Shown: positions 44,513 to 53,083 of the stretch, one piece after another
How the letters are laid out: every line of letters starts with the position of its first letter
Position numbering within the stretch: position 1 is the first letter of the stretch
NCBI GenBank assembly: GCA_965216035.1
Contig: CBDCFM010000021.1
Location: forward strand, 930,001-994,000
DNA length: 64,000 bases
Direction: 5' to 3'
DNA from: G963664115 sp965216035
GTDB taxonomy: Bacteria; Acidobacteriota; Terriglobia; 20CM-2-55-15
Position numbers and translations under genes: made by a program
The notes under the pieces: model-generated
Told to the model about the DNA's origin: nothing
Database searches by the model: none
What the model saw: the letters and a program-made list of their open reading frames with translations, nothing else

Positions 44513-46048
44513 CTACCGCGCGAAAACGTAGGCTGCACCGGAGTCCGGAGCCCCGTTGTCGGCCTCGTTGACGTTGAAGTCTCCTGAGGCGCTGTCTTCG
44601 AAGCGCGCACCCACTGCCAGCACTGTGCCGTCCCGGTTGAGCGCGACAGAGCTGCCGAACTCGTCGAATTCCTCCGTGTTCGAGCCCTTGACGTAAACCG
44701 GATCGTTCCAGATGCCGCCGCTGGCCGTATAGACGTAGACTGCGCCGGCTTCCTGGGCCGAGTCGTCGTCCTGATCCCCGGCGAAGGCCGTAGACGCGCT
44801 GTCTTCGTTGGGCGCACCGACAACCAGCGTGTTGCCATCACCGCTGAGGGCCAGGCGGACACCGAACCAGTCTTCATGTCCCGCGTTCGAGGCTTTGATA
44901 AACGCCTGTTGCGACCACGTCTCCCCCGCAGCGGCGAACACGTAAGCGGCCCCGGCGGAAGTATTCGTGATCTGATCGGCGCCCCCCTGATCGCCCGGAT
45001 TGGGGCCGGTGAGAAAACTATCTTCATCGGCCGCTCCTGCCGCCACCGTGATCGGGTCATCGCTGATGGCGACCCAGGCTCCCATCGAGTCCCCGGGCTC
45101 CGCGTTCGAGGCCTGCAGGCGGGTCTGCTCGGACCACCGATCGCCACTGCGCGTGAAGATGTAGACCGCCCCTCTTCCTCCATCTTCGTCGTATGCCCCT
45201 GCGGCCAACGTGCCGCCGCTGCCGTCGAGCGCGACCGAGTAGCCGAAGAGAACGTTTGCACGGGGATTGGAGGTCTTTATATAAGCTTGCTGCGACCACG
45301 TTCCGTCGCCGGGTCGCGCAAACACGTATACGGCACCGGCTGCAATCGCCGAGTTGTCCGACTCGTTGCCATCGACTCCACTGGCTGCACTGTCTTCACT
45401 GGGAGCGCCCACGGCGAGCGTGCGGCCGTCGTCGCCGAGGGCGACCGAGTAGCCGAATGTATCTCCTTCTTCGGGTTCACCCGTGTTCGAGGCTTTGATA
45501 TAGGCGTCCTGGGACCAGGTGGACCCTGTGCGCGTAAAGACGTACACGGCGCCCGACTGGCTCAGGGAGTCGTCGTCCGGGTCGCCGTTGACACCTCTGG
45601 CCTCGCTGTCTTCAAAGTGCGCGGACACGGCAAGCGTGTTGCCGTCCCCGCTGAGGGCGAGGGCGGCACCGAACTGGTCATTGGAACCGGTGTTGGACGC
45701 TTTGATGAAGGCCTGCTGGGACCAACCCTCGCCCGCGCGCTCGTAAACATAGACAGCGCCCGAGCTGTAGGCGGAGTCATCGGACGGGTCGGGATCGTCA
45801 GCATGGACGCCGGTGACCGGGCTCGGGTCCATCGGAGCGCCGACGGCGAGCGTCGTGCCGTCGGCGCTGAGCGCGATCGCGTGTCCGAACTGGTCTGCTG
45901 CACCCGGGCTCCGAGCCTTGATATAACCGACCTGATTCCATCCGGATGGAGCAGTGGTCTCCGTCGAAGGCGTCCTCACTTCGGTTCCGGGGTCTGGAGC
46001 GCAGGCGGCTAGGGCGAGCAGTCCGGCGGCCAGAGTCTTTCTCGTCAT
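44513..46048 (-). CDS. FG-GAP repeat lipoprotein
   Basis: This 511-residue surface lipoprotein (signal MTRKTLAAGLLALAAC) is built almost entirely of about seven FG-GAP-like beta-propeller repeats of about 65 residues. Each has the pattern FGxxLALSxDGxTLAVGAPxEDS...GAVYVF...W; one example is FGYSVALGDDGRTLAVGAPS. Acidic DGNESDN-type loops could bind calcium. The long open frame on the opposite strand (44876-46012) is an antisense artefact of this repetitive GC-rich gene. It follows a DUF6152 gene, 29 bases apart. Confidence 0.9.
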   Translation of the reverse strand: MTRKTLAAGLLALAACAPDPGTEVRTPSTETTAPSGWNQVGYIKARSPGAADQFGHAIALSADGTTLAVGAPMDPSPVTGVHADDPDPSDDSAYSSGAVYVYERAGEGWSQQAFIKASNTGSNDQFGAALALSGDGNTLAVSAHFEDSEARGVNGDPDDDSLSQSGAVYVFTRTGSTWSQDAYIKASNTGEPEEGDTFGYSVALGDDGRTLAVGAPSEDSAASGVDGNESDNSAIAAGAVYVFARPGDGTWSQQAYIKTSNPRANVLFGYSVALDGSGGTLAAGAYDEDGGRGAVYIFTRSGDRWSEQTRLQASNAEPGDSMGAWVAISDDPITVAAGAADEDSFLTGPNPGDQGGADQITNTSAGAAYVFAAAGETWSQQAFIKASNAGHEDWFGVRLALSGDGNTLVVGAPNEDSASTAFAGDQDDDSAQEAGAVYVYTASGGIWNDPVYVKGSNTEEFDEFGSSVALNRDGTVLAVGARFEDSASGDFNVNEADNGAPDSGAAYVFAR

Positions 46049-46077
46049 CGCCCGTCGAGCGCCCTCTCCCACGTTGA

Positions 46078-46509
46078 CTAGCGTTGGGCGCATGGCCCGG
46101 GTTCCCGCTGTTGGCCCGGTTCGTTGCCACGGAAAATCTCAGTTCCATTCGCATCGAGAACGCGGGATTCTTCAGAGAGGCTGATGTACGGTTGGCCGTT
46201 TTTGCGACGCTGGCCGACCATCGTCAGCCGATCTCCTGCCTGGATGCGATCCTCGCTCCAGCACCAGTCTCTCAAGTTTGCTGGACGTCCCAGCTCTCCC
46301 ATCCACCGCGTGGTGCTGCCGTTGGGTTCGGCGACTTCGAGCAGGAGGAACGAATGGGGACTGACGAGTTGAAGCTCCAGGACCCTACCCGAGACCGTGG
46401 TCAGGCTATCGTCATAGCGGCCGGCATCCCCGTGATGTGCGGCGGCGGGTCCCGACATCAGAATAAGACCCAGGGACACAAATAAGCCGTGGGCCAGGGC
46501 GATCGGCAT
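46078..46509 (-). CDS. DUF6152-family secreted protein
   Basis: This 143-residue protein has a signal peptide (AHGLFVSLGLILMSGPAA) cut before AHHGDAGRYDD, then VSGRVLELQLVSPHSFLLLE and IQAGDRLTMVGQRRKNGQPY, all in the DUF6152 pattern. The last 25 residues (FRGNEPGQQREPGPCAQR) are extra and hydrophilic. Probably co-transcribed with the FG-GAP lipoprotein. The function is unknown. Confidence 0.83.
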   Translation of the reverse strand: MPIALAHGLFVSLGLILMSGPAAAHHGDAGRYDDSLTTVSGRVLELQLVSPHSFLLLEVAEPNGSTTRWMGELGRPANLRDWCWSEDRIQAGDRLTMVGQRRKNGQPYISLSEESRVLDANGTEIFRGNEPGQQREPGPCAQR

Positions 46510-46589
46510 GAACGGAGAACCTCCTGATCTTGAACAGGTTATATACCAGGTGGTATTAGAAGGTCAAAAAGAAGGTCAAATAAGTGGCC

Positions 46590-47222
46590 CTATTCGACGC
46601 GCCACGCCACCGACACACCGTCACGAACCGGCAGAATCGTCGTCATATATCGCGAATCGTCGTACAGCAGGCGATTGAAGTCACGGATTCCGGCGGTGTC
46701 GCGATCCCGCACATTCGGGTCCGTGACGCTGCCGCCCCACAGAACGTTGTCTGAAATCAGCAGGCCACCCACCCTGACACGGTGCGCGGCGCGTCTGAAT
46801 ACCTCAGGGTAATAGTGTTTGTCGACATCATTGAATACGATATCGAACTCGCCGTCGGTTTGATTGAGAAGGTCGAGGGAATTCCCCGTCAATAACTGTA
46901 CACGGTCGATGAGCCCCGCCCTCTGAAGATACTCCCCAGCACGAGCGGCATTCCGGGAGCTGCCGTCGGAGTAGTAGACGCGTCCGCCTGGACCAACCGC
47001 ACGCGCCCACCATATCGTGGAATACCCCACAGCCGACCCCATTTCAAATACACGCTGGGCGCCGATGATTCCTGCCAACTGTTCTAGGAGCCGGCCGACC
47101 ACGGGGCCCACGATCGGTATGCGTTCCTGGGCGGCAACGGCTTCGATTTCAGTCAACACTGCGTCACGGGACGGCAGCATTTCCCTGAGATATCGTTCCA
47201 CTGATTCGTCCGTAAATCCCAT
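46590..47222 (-). CDS. SAM-dependent O-methyltransferase
   Basis: This 210-residue class I methyltransferase is of the caffeoyl-CoA/catechol O-methyltransferase type (Methyltransf_3). Motif I is VFEMGSAVGYSTIWWARA (about residues 58-75), the metal-binding region is FDIVFNDVDKHYYPEV, and ISDNVLWGGSV carries a further conserved Asp-Asn. The acceptor substrate is not apparent. It is a cytoplasmic protein in the usual size range, and both neighbours on the same strand are exported proteins, so the context gives no hint. Confidence 0.88.
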   Translation of the reverse strand: MGFTDESVERYLREMLPSRDAVLTEIEAVAAQERIPIVGPVVGRLLEQLAGIIGAQRVFEMGSAVGYSTIWWARAVGPGGRVYYSDGSSRNAARAGEYLQRAGLIDRVQLLTGNSLDLLNQTDGEFDIVFNDVDKHYYPEVFRRAAHRVRVGGLLISDNVLWGGSVTDPNVRDRDTAGIRDFNRLLYDDSRYMTTILPVRDGVSVAWRVE

Positions 47223-47346
47223 TTAAATCAAACCCGCTACTGGTGGGCCGTGGTCCTCGATCGGCTGGAAGAGCTGAAGCGCGTCCTGCCCGTTGGGAAC
47301 TGAGCCGGTCACGGCCCCTCAGACGATTCTTATTGCGTTGGAAGAG

Positions 47347-48300
47347 TCAGTTGCGTTCAGGGACAGGTTCGAGCTCAAGCTCAGCTCTGGCCGTCATGTC
47401 CGACGTCACCTCAAGGGGCAGGCCGAAGGTGAAGAATTGGCTCTGTGAGACGAAGAGCTGGTACGCACCTTTCGCCACCCTCACCTCCGCGATGCCACGG
47501 TCGTCGGTGACCCCCCTGTACGGGTGCATAACCACACGCGCACCTCTGAGGGGCGTTTGACTGACTTTGTCGATAGCCTCGACCTTCACCACATACTCGG
47601 GATGGGTGACGACGCGGACTCCAAAACTAATGGTGCCTTCAGCGTGCGGAATCCCGACATCCGACCCCGGGACCGTGAAATCCCATTCGGGAGCCTTGAC
47701 GCTCCACGTGTAAAGACCCTCCCCAGCCGGGGCTTCCAGTTCGACCTCGGCAAAATACAGGCCGTCCGAACCGGGCCAGAGTTCGCCGGGCAGTGTCCCG
47801 GTGGCCACTTCTGTCCCGTCATGGTCGTAATTTCCAAATGCCCTGTGCGCCAGGTCGCACTGATTAGAGCACTTGATCCCAATCTTGATCCTGAATCTAT
47901 CGCCAACCACAATGGCCGAAGGTATATCCCACGCGATGACGTTCGTCGAGTGAGGCTCGACGGTGAACGAAATCGCTGTGGACGTTTCCATGTATGAAAT
48001 GCCTTCCTTTACGACTGCCGGACAAACGGCCAACCACGTATATGTCCCCGCGCTGACGGGCGCTTTGACGACAAACTCAATGGTGTCGCTTGTCTCGCCG
48101 TCGAATTCGCTGAGCTCAACGCTGCATGCGTCGAGGCCGGCGTGGTCTTTGATCCAGAGGGTATGTCCCCGCAGGTCGCATGCTGGGGAGCAGGCCACCT
48201 TGCCCTGTAGCGTTATGTCGGCCCCGGCATCCACGACGTCGGGTGAGACGTCAACCGCGCATCTGGTCCGACCGCGCATCTGATCGTCTTGCGAAGCCAT
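47347..48300 (-). CDS. Multi-beta-domain protein of unknown function
   Basis: This 317-residue protein starts at the ATG at 48300 (MASQDDQMRGRTRCAVDVSP). I do not recognise the family. It appears to hold two Ig-like beta domains, each with a similar Cys pair: VACSPACDLRGH near residue 36 and IKCSNQCDLAHRAFG near 142. A C-terminal carboxypeptidase-regulatory-like domain follows (EAIDKVSQTPLRGARVVMHP, GVTDDRGIAEVRVAKGAYQL). No signal peptide is seen from this start; an upstream in-frame start at 48354 does not add one. It lies downstream of the FAD oxidoreductase gene on the same strand. Confidence 0.65.
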   Translation of the reverse strand: MASQDDQMRGRTRCAVDVSPDVVDAGADITLQGKVACSPACDLRGHTLWIKDHAGLDACSVELSEFDGETSDTIEFVVKAPVSAGTYTWLAVCPAVVKEGISYMETSTAISFTVEPHSTNVIAWDIPSAIVVGDRFRIKIGIKCSNQCDLAHRAFGNYDHDGTEVATGTLPGELWPGSDGLYFAEVELEAPAGEGLYTWSVKAPEWDFTVPGSDVGIPHAEGTISFGVRVVTHPEYVVKVEAIDKVSQTPLRGARVVMHPYRGVTDDRGIAEVRVAKGAYQLFVSQSQFFTFGLPLEVTSDMTARAELELEPVPERN

Positions 48301-48363
48301 GTTAGCCGTAGGGTCCTTGCACTGGCATGCACTCGGTTGGGGGGGAGCGGTCAAACCCCAACA

Positions 48364-48383
48364 AAGGGACCCTAGGGTCCCTT
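48364..48383. promoter_or_regulatory. Perfect 20-bp palindrome
   Basis: AAGGGACCCTAGGGTCCCTT is fully self-complementary and sits in the 105-base gap between the FAD oxidoreductase stop and the next start. A partial echo (TAGGGTCCTTGC) lies at about 48308-48319. It could be an operator for a dimeric regulator or an RNA hairpin; it has no T-run. Confidence 0.5.
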
Positions 48384-48405
48384 ACCAAGTACGCGTTGAG
48401 TGGCG

Positions 48406-50487
48406 TCAGGCTTCCTCGGCGGTGGCGTTCGTGCCTGCGATGTAGCCATGGACGAGCGCTCGCCCCAGACCATGTTGGTTGCCGCCACCACTTGCCTCTC
48501 CGCCAGCATACAGGCCGGGTATGGGCTCGCCCTGCATGTCTATCACCTGGGCCCGTCCGTTGATCCGGAGACCTCCGTAGGAATCGTGCCAGACCGGATA
48601 AAGCGTGGCCGCGTAGAATGGCGGCGTGTCGATCCGGTACATCGGTGCATCGGATCCACGTGCAAACTCCGGATCCGCACCCCTGTCCACGTAACTGTTC
48701 CACTTGGCCACTGATTCCGCCAGGTGGGTCAGCGGAACCCTCTGGAACTCATGGCCGGCGTAGATCTTGGCGGCCAGGTCCTCGATCATGTCGGCGCTGA
48801 AGAAGAAGCCATTGGTTGGCGACGTGAAGGGCGGATCGATGTTCCATCCGTCACGTTCCACCGCAGCCCGGTCGAAGATCGCCCAGATCGGTCCGGAGAA
48901 GTAGTCCGGATCCTTCGAACCCTCGTTCATCGCCAGGGCGGCATGAATGCTGTTGGGCTCTCGGTAGGTCGTCCTGACGTTCTCGACGCTGGCATTGCGC
49001 CAATCCATCTGCACGTGGTCGAGGCCCGAGCGGGGCTGACCTTTTTCGGGCCCGGCCGGAAACGCGGCGCCACCCGCCTTTTCCGTGACAAGAAGCTCAT
49101 TGAAGAATCTCTGCCCCACCTGATTCACTACGATCAGGTGCTGGAAGGAATCGCTGCCAAGCTTGATGCCCGTGGATCCCCTCAACGAAAACGTCGGGTG
49201 GCCCGGGAGCATGTCAGTGTAGGGATCCCGCGTGGCCAGGTTTCCCGGGATATGGAACGTGCTGCCATAGGAGAGGTTCTGTTGCATCCCCGCGAGGTTC
49301 GCCCCGACCCTCATACCGGCGATGATACCGCTGGCGTCCTGACCGCGGGGCCCAAGAAGAGCCCAGCCGCTCGAGACGAATGCGGGCTCTCGCCAACCCG
49401 GGTAGAACATGCTGCGGAACTGCGGATTCGCGACGTGACCTCCGGCGCCCATGACGACCGCCTTGCGAGCCCTGATGAACAGTGTCTCGCTGCGATCGTC
49501 GATGTTGCCGTTCTGCCAGTAGCTCTCCAAACGCGCACCGGTCTCCGGGTCGAACCGCGGCGAATAGCTCGCCCGGATACCCACAACCCTGCCCGAGAAC
49601 TGCTGCTCCCGAATCACCTCGTCCATTCGGCAGTTGAGTAAGAACCGCGCGCCTTTTTCGCGAGCGCTGAACTCCAACGGCCTGGAGAGTGCGGCGCCGT
49701 TCGTGCGAGCGCCTGCGCTGGCGATGCGGGTTCCGTCACCCATCAGCCGTGGCGCGAAATGACTCGAGCTCACGCCCTCGATTCCGGCATCCTGCTTTGA
49801 GACGGTTCCCTTCTTGATGTCCGTCGTCGGACCTTCCATCAGGAAGGTCACCGCTCGGCGAGCGCGCGACATGCCGCCATTGCCGTGCGTGCCGGAGATC
49901 CGGCCCATGCGGACGTAGTTGGCCATCAGGAATTCCCGGGTGGCGTAGCAGTTGTCGGCATAGGCCCGATGGAGTTCGCGTTCGTTGTACCGGTAAGGGG
50001 CCTGGGCCGCGCCATCCATCACTGACCAGTCGGTATGATCGTGGAAAAGGAAGTCCGGGTCCTCGGTCAGTTCCTCTACGGAGTGCAGGGGTGGAGCCGT
50101 GACGAAACCCTCCGGGTCCTCCTCGCCTGCGATGTCTCTCAGCTGGAGAGGATCCCCCCCGCCAAGAGATATCAATCCGCCGCTGTGCAGCATCTTGCCG
50201 CCACAGTCGAAGTTCTGATCGACGATGATCACCGAAGCCCCAAGGTCCCGCGCCCGAATGGCCGCGGGTAGCCCAGTGCACCCTGCTCCGAGGATCACGA
50301 TATCCGCCTCGTAGTCCCATTGAATGGCGGCGGCAGGAGACGTTTGTGATAGGGCTGTGCCCGACGTCGACAAAACGGCCGCACCTACGCTGGCGGCCGC
50401 GCCCTTCTTGACGAAATCGCGCCTGCTCAGGGCCTTCTGGTCCTGGGTTTTTCCATCTTTCGGATCAGTGTCCCGTTTCTTGGCCAC
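48406..50487 (-). CDS. Tat-exported FAD-dependent oxidoreductase (fumarate reductase/ketosteroid dehydrogenase type)
   Basis: This 693-residue flavoprotein has a twin-arginine signal, SRRDFVKKGAA, near residue 21, so it is exported folded with its FAD. The dinucleotide-binding motif is ADIVILGAGCTGLPAAIRAR (about residue 60). The family's C-terminal motif GLYAGGEASGGGNQHGLGRA follows. The closest types are FAD_binding_2 proteins such as fumarate reductase flavoproteins and 3-ketosteroid dehydrogenases; the substrate is unclear. I prefer GTG at 50487, since GGAGG lies six bases upstream; the ATG at 50502 contains that site. The stop is 105 bases before the next gene. Confidence 0.88.
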   Translation of the reverse strand: MAKKRDTDPKDGKTQDQKALSRRDFVKKGAAASVGAAVLSTSGTALSQTSPAAAIQWDYEADIVILGAGCTGLPAAIRARDLGASVIIVDQNFDCGGKMLHSGGLISLGGGDPLQLRDIAGEEDPEGFVTAPPLHSVEELTEDPDFLFHDHTDWSVMDGAAQAPYRYNERELHRAYADNCYATREFLMANYVRMGRISGTHGNGGMSRARRAVTFLMEGPTTDIKKGTVSKQDAGIEGVSSSHFAPRLMGDGTRIASAGARTNGAALSRPLEFSAREKGARFLLNCRMDEVIREQQFSGRVVGIRASYSPRFDPETGARLESYWQNGNIDDRSETLFIRARKAVVMGAGGHVANPQFRSMFYPGWREPAFVSSGWALLGPRGQDASGIIAGMRVGANLAGMQQNLSYGSTFHIPGNLATRDPYTDMLPGHPTFSLRGSTGIKLGSDSFQHLIVVNQVGQRFFNELLVTEKAGGAAFPAGPEKGQPRSGLDHVQMDWRNASVENVRTTYREPNSIHAALAMNEGSKDPDYFSGPIWAIFDRAAVERDGWNIDPPFTSPTNGFFFSADMIEDLAAKIYAGHEFQRVPLTHLAESVAKWNSYVDRGADPEFARGSDAPMYRIDTPPFYAATLYPVWHDSYGGLRINGRAQVIDMQGEPIPGLYAGGEASGGGNQHGLGRALVHGYIAGTNATAEEA

Positions 50488-50735
50488 GTTTTTACCTCCC
50501 ATGGAGCGCGCGCGGACTGTTAGATGAATGTTTAGATAGCTCTGAGCAGTCTACAAGATGGATGGGTGACGTGTACACGAAATGTCGATGTTTGACAATG
50601 AAGGTGGGGTTTGCGCGTGGAGTCCAGCGCGCGTTTCAAGAGACGGCGTTGGAAGGGTCGAGGTGGGACCGCACTCACCACGGCTTGCACTACCGGGCTC
50701 CGAATATTCCGCCTAGGACTTCGATGTCAAAGCAG

Positions 50736-51548
50736 CTAGTTCCCTCCGAGGGCGTCTTGCCGCCACAGCGTCCAGGCCCGTTCGTAGTTATCGGGAATAC
50801 CGGTCAATTCAACCTCCTCCGGAGTGAGGTAGGTGACGGGGCCGCCGAGCGCCATCGCCTGCGCCTGCATCGTTGCATTTATCGCGAGATAGATGCTCTG
50901 TCCAACGGCGATCGGCAGGGACGGTCCTGCGATGGCTGCACCGTGACCGCGCATCAGTATCGCAGGTCGGTCGCCGAGCGCTTCTGCCAGAGCTTGACCG
51001 ATGGCCTGTGTCGAGACCAGCATATTGGTCATTCCTGCCGCGTTTCGGATTTCGAAGATCGGCAACCCTTGGCCAATAAACGCGGACATGTGAAACATCG
51101 CTCGCAGTGGAACGGTGGTCGTGCCGAATGGGACGACCGAGGGCGCATGCGAATGGACAACGGCTTGCACGTCCGGACGCCGTTTGTAGATCTCGCTGTG
51201 GATGTACAGTTCCCGGTACGTGTTCTGATCGGAATCGAGGACGTTGCCATCGAGATCCAGCTCAAGGATGTCACTCGCCACTACGCTCACAGGAGCCATT
51301 GATCGTGACAGGAAAAAGTGGTTTGGATTGTCTGGGTTCCGAACGCTGACGTGTCCATAACCGTCGACGACTCCCTGATCTGCGATGATGCGGTTGGCAG
51401 CCACGAGATCCTGGATGATCGGTGGTACCTCCGGAACCTGAGCGGTCACAGGCGAAGAAGTTTCCACAGGCGTATTGCTGCACTGCGCCGTCACGAGCAC
51501 CCCACTGGCAATCAAAATTCCAGCTACCGTAACAACAAATGTTCGCAT
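50736..51548 (-). CDS. Exported class II aldolase/adducin-family protein
   Basis: This 270-residue protein of the class II aldolase/adducin family has an N-terminal signal peptide (VVTVAGILIASGVLVTA), unusual for a family that is mostly cytoplasmic. The zinc-site residues are present: ELYIHSEIYKRRPDVQAVVH, HSHAPSV and LMRGHGAAIAG. GYGHVSVRNPDNPNHFFLSR is the typical early motif. The substrate may be a small hydroxy acid or sugar acid in the periplasm; this is inference. Confidence 0.87.
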   Translation of the reverse strand: MRTFVVTVAGILIASGVLVTAQCSNTPVETSSPVTAQVPEVPPIIQDLVAANRIIADQGVVDGYGHVSVRNPDNPNHFFLSRSMAPVSVVASDILELDLDGNVLDSDQNTYRELYIHSEIYKRRPDVQAVVHSHAPSVVPFGTTTVPLRAMFHMSAFIGQGLPIFEIRNAAGMTNMLVSTQAIGQALAEALGDRPAILMRGHGAAIAGPSLPIAVGQSIYLAINATMQAQAMALGGPVTYLTPEEVELTGIPDNYERAWTLWRQDALGGN

Positions 51549-51966
51549 CGTTCTGTCCCCCTTTTCTTAGGGCCCGCCTGCGGCAGCGACTGGGCTGACC
51601 TGTTCACGCCGACCGGGTGCCTATCGCGGTTTCTTCGATCAAAGCTTCGAGGTCTGCGCATAATAGCATGGCACGCGCGAGGTCTGGCCGGGTGCCCCCA
51701 CTCCGATTTACCTGTTATTCCTAGTGATCTCTTAAATAGCAGTTCAAAGGACGGATGCAGACCAGTGGTGTACTGTAGTATTCTCTACCGAGTTTCTGAC
51801 GGTTCCGTGTGACTCACACTCAAACGATGGAATCCGGTACACAACTCGGCCACGAGACCATCCTGTCGTCCATCGGCGATGGCGTGGTTTCCTCCCTATT
51901 TCGAGGGCACCCTTCGGAAAGATCTGCACTGATATGCCCAAGGGATTAGTGTCGAAAGGAATTCCA

Positions 51967-52965
51967 TTGAAGACTCTCATTCTGCCATTTGCGGGTCTCA
52001 TCGCTCTGGTATGCTCGTCTAACGCCGGCCACGCGCAACAGGCGTCTTTCAACCGCTTGCCTGATGACGTACTCGACATCGTGCCCCCGTCGGACCAGGT
52101 CAGCGGGGCGCCGGGTGAAATGAGGATTCAGAGGGTCGCGTGCAGCACGCTGCCGATAAACGGGGCACGCCGGCGCATCGTCGACATAGCGGTACAGGAG
52201 TGGGGCTTCTTCAGTTTCAGTGTTGTCGATGAAGCGATAGACGAACCACGTGGGCGTCGTCGCCGCGCTCGTCGCAACCCCTTGGAATCTGCGAGGGTTG
52301 CCTCTTCGATCGGGGGCTACTGGGCGGTCACTCCCGAGGGATACTGGATCGTCGAGAATCAGAACGACGTGTGGAACGGGCCAAGAGGTGTCGGCTCGAG
52401 GTGGCGCAGTCCGTGGTCAGCGGCATTCATATCCTGGGTGATGTGCGCCGGAGGCATCGGCGACACCGCACGTTTTCAGCGCGCTATCGCACACCGCACC
52501 TATATCGACCAGGCCATTCGTGCGCGCGATACGGGCACGTCCGAGACGGCGTTTGTAGCCTACGACGTCGGGGAACTCGAAATCGAGCCGGGCGACCTGC
52601 TGTGTACCGCTCGCCGGCCGGGCTATCGAAATATCGCCGAACGACGGCAACACATGGGACAGGGTGCCCGCACCCATTGTGACATCGTGGTGAAAGTGGA
52701 CGAAGCCAAGGAAGAAATCATGGCCATTGGCGGCAACGTGCGAGGGACAGTCAGTTTGAAGCGTTTGCCGGCAACACGAGGTCAGGCAGAAAATCTCCGC
52801 CCTAGCCGGGCAACCTTTGCCCATCTGAAACTGCGCGCCGATTCCATCGCTTTGGATGCCCTGGACAGCAGCCCGACGATAGAAGCCCTCGGTTGCGACG
52901 CGGGATTCGAGGCACCTGCACAACTGATTGCAATGGATCTACCGTTGGCTGACAAGCTCTGTTGA
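51967..52965 (+). CDS. DUF2272-family secreted protein
   Basis: A 332-residue exported protein. The TTG at 51967 is chosen because AAAGGA is well placed and it opens a clean signal peptide (MKTLILPFAGLIALVCSSNA); the ATG at 51934 is the alternative. The DUF2272 core covers about residues 60-270: RRRIVDIAVQEWGFFSFSVV, WSAAFISWVMCAGG followed by FQRAIAHRTYIDQAI, and ELEIEPGDLLC. The conserved Ser/Cys and His suggest an NlpC/CHAP-like hydrolase fold, possibly acting on the cell wall. A CMD-like gene follows 118 bases on. Confidence 0.82.
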   Translation: MKTLILPFAGLIALVCSSNAGHAQQASFNRLPDDVLDIVPPSDQVSGAPGEMRIQRVACSTLPINGARRRIVDIAVQEWGFFSFSVVDEAIDEPRGRRRRARRNPLESARVASSIGGYWAVTPEGYWIVENQNDVWNGPRGVGSRWRSPWSAAFISWVMCAGGIGDTARFQRAIAHRTYIDQAIRARDTGTSETAFVAYDVGELEIEPGDLLCTARRPGYRNIAERRQHMGQGARTHCDIVVKVDEAKEEIMAIGGNVRGTVSLKRLPATRGQAENLRPSRATFAHLKLRADSIALDALDSSPTIEALGCDAGFEAPAQLIAMDLPLADKLC

Positions 52966-53083
52966 GTTTGCAACTGCAGGGAGGCAGGCCGAAGTTGGCC
53001 GTGGTCAATGTCCAGACTTTGCCGGAAGGCGCGGTGTATTCGATGTCGATCGACCCTAGTAACCACGATAAGAGGGGAATCCA

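Noticed and set aside
44876..46012. A 378-codon open frame on the plus strand
   Set aside because: It lies antisense to the FG-GAP lipoprotein gene; its repeats merely mirror the FG-GAP repeats, and it has no start signal or family motif.
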